Shown: piece after piece, positions 1-8,804 of the stretch
Layout: every line of letters starts with the position of its first letter
Position numbering within the stretch: position 1 is the stretch's first letter
DNA from: Hyphomicrobium sp.
Lineage (GTDB): Bacteria > Pseudomonadota > Alphaproteobacteria > Rhizobiales > Hyphomicrobiaceae
Reading direction: 5' to 3'
Assembly: GCA_022844105.1 (NCBI GenBank)
Contig: JALHMJ010000019.1
Span: 1-34,935 of the forward strand
Length of the DNA stretch: 34,935 bases
Program-made: the position numbers and the translations under genes
The notes under the pieces: model-generated
Seen by the model: the letters and a program-made list of their open reading frames with translations, nothing else
Told to the model about the DNA's origin: nothing
The model's database searches: none

Positions 1-1
1 A

Positions 2-77
2 GCCGCCTTAGCTCAGCCGGTAGAGCACGTCATTCGTAATGACGGGGTCGCGTGTTCGAGTCACGCAGGCGGCACCA
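2..77 (+). tRNA. tRNA-Thr (anticodon CGT)
   Basis: The sequence folds as a full cloverleaf. The 7-bp acceptor stem pairs GCCGCCT with AGGCGGC, the D arm is GCTC/GAGC, and the anticodon stem CGTCA/TGACG closes the loop TTCGTAA. The T arm is GCGTG/CACGC around TTCGAGT. The anticodon at loop positions 34-36 is CGT, which reads ACG threonine codons. The discriminator base is A and the 3' CCA is encoded. The gene lies at the very edge of the window, so its promoter is not visible. Confidence 0.96.
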
Positions 78-183
78 CCCCGCCGCAACGAATACACACC
101 CATCGCGTTTTTCATGCAGCGCATCGACAAACCGCCGCACTTAAGAGCCCTATTTCGCGGCTCGATAATTCTTCGAAAGGCGA

Positions 184-738
184 TTGCTATTGAAACCGCA
201 ACCGATGGGCGAACGCCGGCATAGGGAGCTCGCTTTCAAATTTCCGCCACCATCGGTCGGTGACGAAACAGCGCCGCCGCGCCGTCGACAAGTCGCGGCG
301 CTTGTTCATCGAATGGGCGACAAAGGCCTCGAAATTCTGTTGATCACAAGCCGTGACACGGGCCGATGGATTATTCCCAAGGGCTGGCGACACAAAGGTC
401 GCTCGCGCGCCAAATCCGCGTTGATCGAAGCGTACGAAGAAGCCGGTATCCGCGGAACTGTGCGCCGCAAGCCCGTGGGCACATTCATCTACGCAAAATG
501 GATCGACAAAAAAGGGCGCAACTTCGACTGCCTTGTCGATGTGTTCAGTGTTTCGTTCAAGAAACTAGCAAGGTCGTGGCCCGAGCAAAACGAACGCAAA
601 TATGTTTGGTTACGACCTGACACGGCCGCCCGACGCGTTTCTGAAGTTGAGTTGAAGCAACTCATTCGTCACATGGGCGATGCTAAACCACGAGCGCTCC
701 GCAATGCGAAGCGCCCGTCACCAAACCAACATCAATAA
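184..738 (+). CDS. NUDIX hydrolase
   Basis: This is a 184-residue NUDIX-domain protein, a family that hydrolyses nucleoside diphosphates linked to other groups. The NUDIX helix is at about residues 62-84: it begins IPKGWRHKGRS and ends EAYEEAGI, so the metal-binding E..EExG core is present. The start of the box (PKGW....GR) resembles the short alphaproteobacterial, diphosphoinositol-phosphohydrolase-like branch, where the first box glutamate is often replaced. The arginine normally before the first core glutamate is isoleucine here. The longest frame starts with TTG at 184, a few bases after GAAAGG; an ATG at 205 is an alternative start seven codons in. The stop overlaps the stop of the convergent exported-protein gene by 7 bases. 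The substrate cannot be told from sequence. Confidence 0.88.
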   Translation: MLLKPQPMGERRHRELAFKFPPPSVGDETAPPRRRQVAALVHRMGDKGLEILLITSRDTGRWIIPKGWRHKGRSRAKSALIEAYEEAGIRGTVRRKPVGTFIYAKWIDKKGRNFDCLVDVFSVSFKKLARSWPEQNERKYVWLRPDTAARRVSEVELKQLIRHMGDAKPRALRNAKRPSPNQHQ

Positions 739-1031
739 CCGTAAGAACGGTACGATCGATTACGCCCGTTGTACCCATAACCCGGCACCACATAGATGCC
801 GACACCGGGACCACTGTTATAGCTATATCCGCCATTATAGCCGTACCCGGTGTAGTAACCGTCATCGTTACCACCATACCGGCGCAGCTTTTCACGTTCT
901 TGCCGGGTGAGGTATCCGCCCTGCCGCTCGTGAGCGCGCGCACCTTCAACATCTCCAATGCTGTCGGCCTGTGCGGGCGCAGCAGAGGCCAAAGCCGTCA
1001 GCATTCCGACAATCAAAAATATCCGCTTCAT
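732..1031 (-). CDS. Small exported Gly/Tyr-rich protein
   Basis: The protein has 99 residues. It starts MKRIFLIVGMLTALASAAPA, a clear Sec signal peptide likely cut after AQA. A short charged stretch follows (EREKLRRYGG), then a C-terminal half made almost wholly of Gly, Tyr, Asn and Ser (YYTGYGYNGGYSYNSG and similar). I chose the ATG at 1031 because GGAG lies about 6 bases upstream and the signal peptide begins there; the frame is open for 17 more codons upstream. No enzyme motif is visible. Low-complexity Gly/Tyr tails occur in surface and adhesive proteins, but no function can be assigned. It is the last gene of a minus-strand run behind gpsA and the 82-residue exported protein. Confidence 0.75.
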   Translation of the reverse strand: MKRIFLIVGMLTALASAAPAQADSIGDVEGARAHERQGGYLTRQEREKLRRYGGNDDGYYTGYGYNGGYSYNSGPGVGIYVVPGYGYNGRNRSYRSYGY

Positions 1032-1105
1032 GGCAATCTCCAGCAACATTCCACTGGCTTGTAAAACGTTTCGGACGGCCACACGTTCCGGTCGGTGAGC
1101 CTAGC

Positions 1106-1354
1106 CTAATTCCCCTGTAACTCCATATCGTCTCGCATACCGGGTGAGACGATATTGCGGTCGTCGCGGCGCTCTTCCAATTCTTTGACGTCTTCGCTGG
1201 TCAAGTCGCGGTTTTCAAAATCTTCGTAGCCTGGAGCAATTTCCGTACCGGAGAACTGTGCCTTGGCGTCGGTTCCAGGCACTGGCGTGACGTCCTGCGC
1301 GTCGGCGTGAAACGACACGAGCGACAAGCCGATTGCCAACACGATCTGCTTCAT
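1106..1354 (-). CDS. Small periplasmic hypothetical protein
   Basis: This is an 82-residue protein with an N-terminal signal peptide (MKQIVLAIGLSLVSFHADAQ, probable cleavage after ADA). The mature part is short and strongly acidic, with alternating charge (YEDFENRDLTSEDVKELEER). The ATG has AAAGGG about 8 bases upstream. It begins 26 bases after the gpsA stop on the same strand, so co-transcription with gpsA is likely. No known domain is recognised. It is probably a soluble periplasmic protein. Confidence 0.75.
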   Translation of the reverse strand: MKQIVLAIGLSLVSFHADAQDVTPVPGTDAKAQFSGTEIAPGYEDFENRDLTSEDVKELEERRDDRNIVSPGMRDDMELQGN

Positions 1355-1380
1355 ATGCGTTTCCCTTTACGCTCGGGTTT

Positions 1381-2376
1381 TCAATCTTCGGCTTTGATTG
1401 GCCGCTGCATCAACCTTGCAATCGCGTCATCGACCGCCATGCGGCCTTCAATAATGGCGTGCACCGCTTCGCTGATCGGCATCTCGATGCCCTTGTCGTG
1501 TGCCAGCCGAACCGCGGCGGCCGCCGTGTAGACACCTTCGGTCACGGCCACGCGGCCATCAAGTATCTCAGCCAAACTCCGGCCCTGCCCTAGGGCCCGC
1601 CCGAGACTCATATTGCGTGATTGCGGCGAACCGCATGTTAAAATGAGATCGCCAAGGCCCGATAGACCCATCAGCGTTTCCGGACGAGCACCAAGCGCCT
1701 CGCCAAGCCGTCGCATCTCAGCAAACCCGCGGGTTACCAGCCCTGCGTGGGCACTGGCGCCAAGGCCTTTCGCGTCGACGATGCCCGCCGCAATCGCGAG
1801 CACATTTTTGAGCGCGCCACCGATTTCGACACCGACGGTGTCGCTCGACCAATACAATCGAAATTGCCGGTAACCCATTCGCTCGGCGAGGTCACGGCCG
1901 ATCTCCTCTCGCCGACACGCGATCGTCAGCGCCGCCGGCAGCCCGCGCGCCACATCCGCCGCAAAACTCGGCCCCGACAGAACAGCAAGCGTTTGCTCCG
2001 GTAGCACTTCCGCCAGAACATCGCCCAGCATGCGTCCCGAGGTTTGCTCGATACCTTTGGCACACAACACAATCGGCTGCCCGGGCCTCAGCGCAGGTCG
2101 CAGCTGGCGGGCGATGTTGCGAACATGCTGCGCCGGCGCGACCATCAGGATTGCATCGAACGCCGCCATGGCAGCTAAATCGCCGGTCGCGGTGAGTCCC
2201 GCATCAAGAGCGATGCCCGGCAGGAAAGTCCGATTGACGTGCCGGACGTTGATGTCATCGACGGTTCCGGGCTCACGGGCCCAGAGCATCACGCGGCGTC
2301 CGCCGAGACGCAAGGTTTGCGCCAGTGCCGTACCCCAGGCCCCGCCTCCGATCACACCGATGCTGTCGATCGCCAT
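1381..2376 (-). CDS. gpsA: Glycerol-3-phosphate dehydrogenase [NAD(P)+]
   Basis: GpsA reduces dihydroxyacetone phosphate to sn-glycerol 3-phosphate, the backbone for phospholipids, in the cytosol. The 331-residue length is typical. The N-terminal Rossmann motif is IGVIGGGAWGTALAQTL (residues 6-22). Downstream are LSGPSFAADVARGLPAA and the substrate-binding GALKNVLAIAAGIVDA, which carries the catalytic lysine. The C-terminal part has LSGLGDLILTC and the PISEAV region, as in the family. The ATG at 2376 has a purine-rich GGGGAC just upstream. In many alphaproteobacteria gpsA sits directly beside tsaD; here an unrelated plus-strand gene separates them. Confidence 0.97.
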   Translation of the reverse strand: MAIDSIGVIGGGAWGTALAQTLRLGGRRVMLWAREPGTVDDINVRHVNRTFLPGIALDAGLTATGDLAAMAAFDAILMVAPAQHVRNIARQLRPALRPGQPIVLCAKGIEQTSGRMLGDVLAEVLPEQTLAVLSGPSFAADVARGLPAALTIACRREEIGRDLAERMGYRQFRLYWSSDTVGVEIGGALKNVLAIAAGIVDAKGLGASAHAGLVTRGFAEMRRLGEALGARPETLMGLSGLGDLILTCGSPQSRNMSLGRALGQGRSLAEILDGRVAVTEGVYTAAAAVRLAHDKGIEMPISEAVHAIIEGRMAVDDAIARLMQRPIKAED

Positions 2377-2517
2377 ACAACGTCCCCGTGTCCCTCCACT
2401 GACCCTCTAGCACGTCCGGGTCACCGCCGCACCCGCGGACGCCATTCACAAATTCGACGCCAAAAACATCCAAAAATCCCCAATACTGTTTGGACACAAG
2501 CCACTTGGTACATCCAC

Positions 2518-4191
2518 ATGACCCCGCCGTTGCAGACAATCCTGCTGCCCTTTACGCCGCGTTTCATCTTGCTTACGGCAGCGGTGATCGCCACCGCGTA
2601 TTTCTCCTGGCTTAACCTGACTGAGCTTCAATTCAACGTGTGGTCCAGCTTGCTCCTCATCGTGTCGAGCAGCTTCACGGCGCTTGGTATTCGTGATCTC
2701 GTCCAGACGAAGCACTCGATCCTGCGCAACTATCCAATTGCAGCCCACCTGCGCTTCATTCTTGAGAACATCCGTCCCGAGATGCGGCAATACTTTTTCG
2801 AAGCCGACAAGGAGGGCGCTCCGTTTCCGCGCGACAAGCGCGCCATCGTGTACCAGCGCGCCAAGCGTGAACTTGATAAGCGGCCGTTCGGCACGCAGCA
2901 CGACGTCTATGATTCCAAATTTGAATGGCTACAGCACTCGCTGGCGCCGCATGAGCCGCCCGATCAACCATTTCGGATCTCTATCGGCAGCGAAACATGC
3001 CTCCAGCCCTACTCCGCATCCATCTTCAACATCTCTGCCATGAGTTATGGCGCTCTGTCAGCCAATGCCATCCGTGCACTCAATCGTGGCGCCAAGTTGG
3101 GAGAATTCGCACACGATACGGGAGAAGGTGGCGTCAGCTGTTATCACAAGGAATTTGGCGGCGACCTGATCTGGGAGATCGGCTCGGGCTACTTTGGGTG
3201 TCGCAAGACGAACGGCAAATTCTGTCGCGATCAATTTGCCGCGACAGCAGCCGATCCACAAATCAAGATGATCGAACTGAAGCTCTCGCAGGGTGCAAAG
3301 CCGGGTCACGGCGGCGTTCTGCCCGGTGCCAAGGTCACTGCCGAAATTGCCAGGATTCGTAGCGTACCCCAAGGACGCGATTGCATTTCACCCGCGCGTC
3401 ACTCAGCCTTTTCAACGCCCCTCGAACTCATCCTGTTCCTCAGCGAATTGCGCCGGCTTTCAGGGGGTAAGCCCGTCGGGATTAAATTGTGCGTCGGACA
3501 CCCGTGGGAACTTATGGCGATCATCAAGGCCATGCGGGAGGTCGGCGACACCCCGGACTTCATCGTTGTCGACGGGAAGGAAGGTGGCACCGGTGCGGCG
3601 CCGCTTGAGTTCATGGATCATGTCGGCATGCCACTGCGTGATGGCCTCAACATGGTCCACTCGGCCTTGACCGGGGCCGAACTGCGCCACCGCATCAAGA
3701 TCGGCGCATCCGGCAAAATCGTGTCTGCATTCGATATGGTGCGTACCATGGCGCTCGGTGCCGACTGGTGCAACTCGGCGCGAGGCTTCATGTTCGCCGT
3801 CGGCTGCATTCAAGCCCAAGCGTGTCACACCGACCGCTGCCCGACCGGCGTCACAACCCAGGATCCAACCCGATCCCGCGCCGTTGTCGTCGCTACCAAA
3901 TCCGATCGCGTGGCAAGTTTTCACGCCCAGACCGTCAAGGCACTCGCCGAATTGATCGCTGCCGCTGGGCTCGATCATCCAAGCAAATTGCAACCTCACC
4001 ACATCATGCACCGCATTTCGTCGGATCGCGCCGTTTCCTTCGCCGACCTGTATCCTGTAGCAAAGCCCGGCGCGCTTCTATCGGGCATGGCCGATCCGCG
4101 CCTGCAAGCGGCATGGAACATCGCCACGCCTCTAAGTTTTGCGCCCGCTTCGATGCCTGAGATCACGCCCGTGACATTGGCCGTCGGGTAA
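2518..4191 (+). CDS. Membrane-anchored FMN-binding glutamate synthase family protein
   Basis: The 557-residue protein has two N-terminal membrane helices (about 13-31 and 39-57), followed by the FMN-binding glutamate synthase central domain from about residue 150. Visible motifs are ISAMSYGALSANAIRALNRG, GAKPGHGGVLPGAKVT, VVDGKEGGTGAAP and ASGKIVSAFDMV. A cysteine cluster C430, C436, C441 (VGCIQAQACHTDRCPTG) matches the iron-sulfur site of GltB. The N-terminal glutaminase domain and the C-terminal beta-helix domain of full GltB are missing, and no gltD partner is nearby. It therefore probably does some other FMN-dependent redox reaction, or uses free ammonia. I chose the ATG at 2518 because the open frame further upstream runs into gpsA on the other strand. 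It is divergent from gpsA and convergent with tsaD. Confidence 0.9.
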   Translation: MTPPLQTILLPFTPRFILLTAAVIATAYFSWLNLTELQFNVWSSLLLIVSSSFTALGIRDLVQTKHSILRNYPIAAHLRFILENIRPEMRQYFFEADKEGAPFPRDKRAIVYQRAKRELDKRPFGTQHDVYDSKFEWLQHSLAPHEPPDQPFRISIGSETCLQPYSASIFNISAMSYGALSANAIRALNRGAKLGEFAHDTGEGGVSCYHKEFGGDLIWEIGSGYFGCRKTNGKFCRDQFAATAADPQIKMIELKLSQGAKPGHGGVLPGAKVTAEIARIRSVPQGRDCISPARHSAFSTPLELILFLSELRRLSGGKPVGIKLCVGHPWELMAIIKAMREVGDTPDFIVVDGKEGGTGAAPLEFMDHVGMPLRDGLNMVHSALTGAELRHRIKIGASGKIVSAFDMVRTMALGADWCNSARGFMFAVGCIQAQACHTDRCPTGVTTQDPTRSRAVVVATKSDRVASFHAQTVKALAELIAAAGLDHPSKLQPHHIMHRISSDRAVSFADLYPVAKPGALLSGMADPRLQAAWNIATPLSFAPASMPEITPVTLAVG

Positions 4192-4197
4192 TTCGGC

Positions 4198-5319
4198 TCA
4201 AGCTTTGACGCCCGCTCCAATCGCAGGCGGCGCGTTTTCATCCAATGGCCAGCGCGGCCGCGCTTTCGCGGTCAAATCATCGACCTGACCAAGCGCCAGC
4301 CGTTCCGCACCGGCCCAGGCGATCATGGCGCCATTGTCGGTGCACAAACCCGCCGGCGGCACATGCAGCGTGTACCCGCGCCCAGCAACCAGATCTGCGA
4401 GCCGCGTTCGCAGCGCTTTGTTGGCCGCCACACCCCCCGCGACCACGAGGCGCCGCGAAGCATCCGCGCCCAACCGATCCTCGGCGATCTCCATGGCCCG
4501 CCCGACACGATCGGCGACGGCGTCCATGGCTGCGGCCTGAAACGAGGCACACAAGTCCGCGATGTCGACATCGCTGAGCGGCACCAAGTCCATCGCGCGC
4601 CGCCGCACCGCCGTCTTCAAACCTGCGAAGGAAAAATGCGCTTGCGCTCGCCCAGCCAACGGACGCGGAAAGTCGAACCGTCGCGGATCGCCACCTGCCG
4701 CCATACGTTCCACCGCAGGGCCACCGGGCTGAGGAAGACCCAAAAGCTTTGCTGTCTTATCGAACGCTTCGCCGAGCGCATCATCGATCGTCGTGCCCAG
4801 CCGCTCGTACTGGCCGACACCGCGCACCAACAGAAGTTGTGTATGCCCGCCTGAAACGAGCAGCAGCAGGTAGGGCGGCCGAAGTCCGTCCGTGAGGCCG
4901 ACGGTGAGGGCGTGCGCTTCGAGATGATTGATGGCCAAGAACGGTCGACCCGCCGCCATCGCCAGCGTCTTGCCCGTCACCATGCCGATGACCAGCCCGC
5001 CAACGAGGCCAGGCCCCGCCGTAGCCGCGACGGCCGAGAGGTCCGAAAGCCCCTTTCCGCTGATACTCAGGGCCTCGGCAATGAGGATGTCGAGACAAGA
5101 AACATGGGCTCTGGCCGCGATTTCCGGCACGACGCCGCCATATCGCCTGTGCTCGTCCCATTGCGAGCGGACCACATTGGCCAGGATAAGCCCGCCGCCA
5201 TCTGCCGACCGTTCGACAACCGCCGCCGCGGTTTCATCGCAGCTCGTCTCGATCCCGAGCACGATCAGCGGCGAACCCGGAGGTGGGACGTTAACGGACA
5301 CGGGATTGCGACGATCCAT
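4198..5319 (-). CDS. tsaD: tRNA N6-adenosine threonylcarbamoyltransferase
   Basis: TsaD (Kae1/YgjD) transfers the threonylcarbamoyl group to A37 of ANN-decoding tRNAs, with TsaB and TsaE. The N-terminus reads [16 protein letters not shown]. The metal ligands are H132 and H136 in NHLEAH, and the late Asp in [12 protein letters not shown]. The nucleotide-binding SGGHTQ (about 157) and [19 protein letters not shown] are intact, as is [10 protein letters not shown]. The ATG at 5319 is taken as the start; a GTG four codons upstream (5331) is equally possible, and neither has a clear ribosome binding site. It is divergent from hemC, and its stop lies 6 bases from that of the glutamate-synthase-like gene. 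Confidence 0.97.
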   Translation of the reverse strand: MDRRNPVSVNVPPPGSPLIVLGIETSCDETAAAVVERSADGGGLILANVVRSQWDEHRRYGGVVPEIAARAHVSCLDILIAEALSISGKGLSDLSAVAATAGPGLVGGLVIGMVTGKTLAMAAGRPFLAINHLEAHALTVGLTDGLRPPYLLLLVSGGHTQLLLVRGVGQYERLGTTIDDALGEAFDKTAKLLGLPQPGGPAVERMAAGGDPRRFDFPRPLAGRAQAHFSFAGLKTAVRRRAMDLVPLSDVDIADLCASFQAAAMDAVADRVGRAMEIAEDRLGADASRRLVVAGGVAANKALRTRLADLVAGRGYTLHVPPAGLCTDNGAMIAWAGAERLALGQVDDLTAKARPRWPLDENAPPAIGAGVKA

Positions 5320-5426
5320 GAAGGCCGGCACGCCGGCGAGTTTGCAAACGAGGTGGAGCCGGGTCTAGAAAGGCGGCCTGACGACGTGTTGATCGTCCGC
5401 CTCGCCTACCACCCGGAGAAACGAAC

Positions 5427-6350
5427 TTGCAAGAGCGCCTTGTCCGCATTGGAACGCGCGGTTCCGCCCTGGCGCTCGCCCAGGCCCATGAAGTCCGCGC
5501 ACGCCTGATGGCCGCACACGATCTGCCGGAGACGGCATTCGACATCGTCATCATCAAGACGACCGGCGACATGATCCTCGACCGGCCGCTGTCGGAAGTC
5601 GGCGGCAAGGGGCTCTTTACCAAAGAGATCGAAGAAGCGCTGATCGAAAAACGTATCGATCTGGCCGTGCATTCGATGAAAGACATGCAAACCGCACTCC
5701 CCGACGGTTTGATGATCGGCGCAACGCTGCCGCGCGAAGACGTGCGCGATGCCTTCATCAGCCTGAAACACACAAGCCTAGAGGCCTTGCCCGAAGGCGC
5801 AGTCGTCGGAACTTCATCACTGCGCCGACAGGCGCAAATCAAGCGTATCCGCCCTGACTTGCAGATCGTCGGCTTCCGCGGCAACGTCCAGACCCGCCTG
5901 ACGAAACTGCGCGATGAGGTCGCGGAGGCAACGTTCCTCGCCTGCGCCGGATTGCGCCGGCTTGGCCTTGCCGATCACATCACCGCTCCCGTACCGACCA
6001 CGAGCATGCTGCCCGCCGTCGCCCAAGGCGCCATCGGCATCGAAATTCGTGTCGACGACGAGGACACCGCCGCCCTGATCGCGCCCCTCGACGATAAATC
6101 GACCGCCTTGTGCGTGACGACCGAACGCGCCTTCCTGGCAACGCTTGAAGGCTCCTGCCGCACCCCCATCGCCGGTCTGGCCCTTCTCGATGGCGGCATC
6201 CTGACATTCAAAGGCGAGACGCTGTCGCCAGATGGCCGTCGCCAGGTCGTCAGCACCAAAACCGGCCCTGCGAGTTCGGCAGCCGATCTGGGCGTGACGG
6301 TAGCCGACGATATTTTGAGCCGCGGTGGACGCGAGGTCCTGCAGGGCTGA
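5427..6350 (+). CDS. hemC: Hydroxymethylbilane synthase (porphobilinogen deaminase)
   Basis: HemC joins four porphobilinogens into hydroxymethylbilane in tetrapyrrole synthesis. The 307-residue length is normal. It opens with IGTRGSALALAQA and has KTTGDMILDRPLSEVGGKGL. The catalytic Asp86 lies in VHSMKDM. GTSSLRRQAQI and GFRGNVQTRL bind substrate and cofactor. Cys244 in EGSCRTPIAG is the attachment site of the dipyrromethane cofactor. The start is a TTG at 5427: GGAG at 5415-5418 is 8 bases upstream, and the next in-frame Met is inside the first domain, past essential residues. hemD follows 5 bases after the stop, so the two are co-transcribed. Confidence 0.97.
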   Translation: MQERLVRIGTRGSALALAQAHEVRARLMAAHDLPETAFDIVIIKTTGDMILDRPLSEVGGKGLFTKEIEEALIEKRIDLAVHSMKDMQTALPDGLMIGATLPREDVRDAFISLKHTSLEALPEGAVVGTSSLRRQAQIKRIRPDLQIVGFRGNVQTRLTKLRDEVAEATFLACAGLRRLGLADHITAPVPTTSMLPAVAQGAIGIEIRVDDEDTAALIAPLDDKSTALCVTTERAFLATLEGSCRTPIAGLALLDGGILTFKGETLSPDGRRQVVSTKTGPASSAADLGVTVADDILSRGGREVLQG

Positions 6351-6355
6351 CCACA

Positions 6356-7093
6356 ATGCACATCCTCGTCACGAGACCGGAGACGGAAGCATCGAGGACC
6401 ACGCGCAAACTGCAAGCGATGGGGCATCAAGTGACGATCGCCCCTTTGCTATCGATCACATTCGATCAACCCATGATTGCAACATCCGGCGTACAGGCCC
6501 TGATCCTGACCAGCCGCAATGCAGTCCACGCGCTGGCCGCCCATCCCCAGAAGACCGCCCTGAAGACGCTGCCGGTCCTCGCAGTCGGCAAGAGCACCGC
6601 CGCCGCGGCCAGCGAGGCGGGGTTCACAGTGGCGCTTCAAGGAACGGGGGGTGGCGCCGAATTGGCAATGCGGATTATCGAGTTGATCAAGCCCGATGCC
6701 GGAACCCTGCTCCACCTCTGCGGCGAAGTGGTCGCGTTCGACTTGGAACCGGCACTCAAGCTGGCCGGTTTCACGGTCACCAACGCGGTCGTCTATCGCA
6801 GTAAAAAGACTGACACCTTGCCGGCCGGCATCGCCGCCCTCCTCCACAACGGCGCGCTGGACGCAGTGCTCATCATGTCGCCGCGCACCGCTGCGGCCTG
6901 GCGCGACGTCGTGGCAGCCGCCGGGCTTCATCAGGAAGCCAATCGTCTCGTGCATCTGTGCCTCTCGTCCGGCGTGGCCGACGCGCTGGCACCCCTTGAG
7001 CCGGCTGTCGTGCGGATTGCCGTTAAGCCCAGCGAGGAAGAAATGCTTGCCCTGGCCGCCCGCTTGTCGTCAAGTTCCGCCGATACGACCTAA
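6356..7093 (+). CDS. hemD: Uroporphyrinogen-III synthase
   Basis: HemD cyclises hydroxymethylbilane with inversion of ring D to give uroporphyrinogen III. This 245-residue protein shows the weakly conserved but recognisable pattern: MHILVTRPETEASRT at the start, APLLSI, LILTSRNAVHALA (the usual TSxNAV motif), VGKSTAAAASEAGF, LLHLCGEV, and late VLIMSPRTAAAW. It directly follows hemC with a 5-base gap. HemD sequences diverge fast, so position after hemC is an important part of the call. Confidence 0.93.
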   Translation: MHILVTRPETEASRTTRKLQAMGHQVTIAPLLSITFDQPMIATSGVQALILTSRNAVHALAAHPQKTALKTLPVLAVGKSTAAAASEAGFTVALQGTGGGAELAMRIIELIKPDAGTLLHLCGEVVAFDLEPALKLAGFTVTNAVVYRSKKTDTLPAGIAALLHNGALDAVLIMSPRTAAAWRDVVAAAGLHQEANRLVHLCLSSGVADALAPLEPAVVRIAVKPSEEEMLALAARLSSSSADTT

Positions 7094-7199
7094 CATAGGG
7101 CAAGGACAGGCTTTTTCCGGCACGGCAATTCGAACCTGATGGCCTGCCACGACCGTCCGCGCGCACCATGCCGCTCTCCACGTCCTCCAAGGCAATGCC

Positions 7200-8792
7200 A
7201 TGACCGACAAGCCCAGCGATAAAAAAGAGCTACCGCAGCCGGATCCGAAGCGGCCGCATGCGACCCTCGACTTGAAGGCGACCGAAATGAAGGCCGCTGC
7301 GGAAAAGGATGCGGCAGCCGCCAGCAGATCGCCGAGCCAGCCGGCGGCCAACGGTCAACCCGCAGGCTCGCCAAAGCCCGAGCCACACAAGCCGAACGAC
7401 CCGGCCGCCGCCATTCCACGCCAGCCATCTGCGTTGACACGCCTCGTGACGCATCTGGCGGCCGGCGTATTGGGCGGTAGTGTCGTGCTCTTTGGCGGCG
7501 AGCGCCTCGCCCAGATTATCGGCATGCCGACGCCGGGCGTGCAAATCGACACGATCGCCGCCGATCTCGACAAGCGCCTCGCCATTCTGGAAGCCTCTCC
7601 GAAGTCGGATGCCTATGAGGTCTTGAAATCCGCAGAGGAACGGCTCGCGAAAATTGACAATTTCGCCTCCCAAATCGACGGTGTGCGCGCCGACCAAACC
7701 AAGCTTGCCGAAAAGACGGAAGTCCTGTCGACCTCCGTTGGCGGTGCGCAAGGTTTATCCGCTCTCAACACGCGCCTGGCAGCGCTCGAAGACCAGCTGA
7801 AAACACTGTCGGCGGCAGCGACATCTGAGACCGGCGGCAGCCGCATCGCCGATATCGCCGTTGTCACATCTCGGATCGCTGCAACGGAATCCCGCTTCTC
7901 GAGCGAGGTCTCCAACATTCGCGATGGTCTGGCCCGCGACATCGACCAACGCCTCGCCATTCGCGAAGACAGCTCCAAGGCTGATCTCGCCCGCTTGACG
8001 CAATCGCTGGAAAAACTGAAAGCCGATCAGGCCCGGTTGGATAAATCCGTCCAGGCCGCCCAGGAAGAGGCTGGCACGGTTGCAAGTGCCGTCGGCGAGT
8101 TGAAATCAACTGTCGATCAACAGGCCAAGACATATGCCAAGACCGCCGATGTCGCCGCCGCAGTGACACCTGTCACAGGGCTCATCAGCAAGCTCGAAGG
8201 TAGCCTCGACGGCGTGTTGAAAAAAGAACAAGAGCGCCAGTCGAATACAGAGCGGATCGTGACCGCGCTCGAACTTGGCAACCTGAAACGTGCCATCGAC
8301 AGCGGACAAGGCTTTGCCAACGAGTTTGACGCCGTCAGCGCGTCTTCCGGCGGCCGCCTCGATTTGAGGCCGCTCGAACCGTTCAAAACCTCCGGCGTGC
8401 CCTCACCGGCCGAACTGAAGCAGGAGGGGCGCCCTGTCCTTCTCGCAGCTCTCGACGCCGGCACGTCCAACCCCGACGCGTCAGTCTGGGACCGCTTGCT
8501 GACGAGCGCCAAATCGGTGGTTCGTGTCCGCAAGATCGATGCGGTCGATGGCGATGAGAGTTTCGAAGCCGTCATCGCGCGCATCGAAAAAGCATTGACC
8601 GAAGGTCGCCTCGGCGAGGTACTCGCTCAGGCCAAAAAACTGCCACCCGAGGCAGCTGCCAAAATCGATCCATGGCTGCAAAAAGTCGACGCTCGCCACA
8701 GCGTCGATGAAGCCATCGCAACAGTTGAAAACGAACTAAAAGCCACTCTCACAGCGCCAGCCGCGGCAGTGCCCGCGGACAGCAAAGAATAG
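7200..8792 (+). CDS. Mitofilin-family inner-membrane protein
   Basis: The 530-residue protein has a hydrophilic Ala/Lys/Pro-rich N-terminal tail (1-80), one membrane helix (about 82-100, THLAAGVLGGSVVLFGGERL), and a long periplasmic coiled-coil region rich in Ala, Glu, Lys and Ser (about 110-350). A more globular C-terminal helical domain follows. This order, and the place between hemD and hemY, match the alphaproteobacterial mitofilin (Mic60-like, COG4223) family, thought to shape membranes at contact sites. The ATG at 7200 follows AAGG. The 106-base gap after hemD holds no gene. The exact cell role is inferred from the family. Confidence 0.85.
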   Translation: MTDKPSDKKELPQPDPKRPHATLDLKATEMKAAAEKDAAAASRSPSQPAANGQPAGSPKPEPHKPNDPAAAIPRQPSALTRLVTHLAAGVLGGSVVLFGGERLAQIIGMPTPGVQIDTIAADLDKRLAILEASPKSDAYEVLKSAEERLAKIDNFASQIDGVRADQTKLAEKTEVLSTSVGGAQGLSALNTRLAALEDQLKTLSAAATSETGGSRIADIAVVTSRIAATESRFSSEVSNIRDGLARDIDQRLAIREDSSKADLARLTQSLEKLKADQARLDKSVQAAQEEAGTVASAVGELKSTVDQQAKTYAKTADVAAAVTPVTGLISKLEGSLDGVLKKEQERQSNTERIVTALELGNLKRAIDSGQGFANEFDAVSASSGGRLDLRPLEPFKTSGVPSPAELKQEGRPVLLAALDAGTSNPDASVWDRLLTSAKSVVRVRKIDAVDGDESFEAVIARIEKALTEGRLGEVLAQAKKLPPEAAAKIDPWLQKVDARHSVDEAIATVENELKATLTAPAAAVPADSKE

Positions 8793-8804
8793 GATCGCGA
8801 CCAG

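Noticed and set aside
1-160. Possible integration site at the 3' end of tRNA-Thr
   Set aside because: No integrase, no repeated tRNA end and no change in gene character downstream; the next genes look native.
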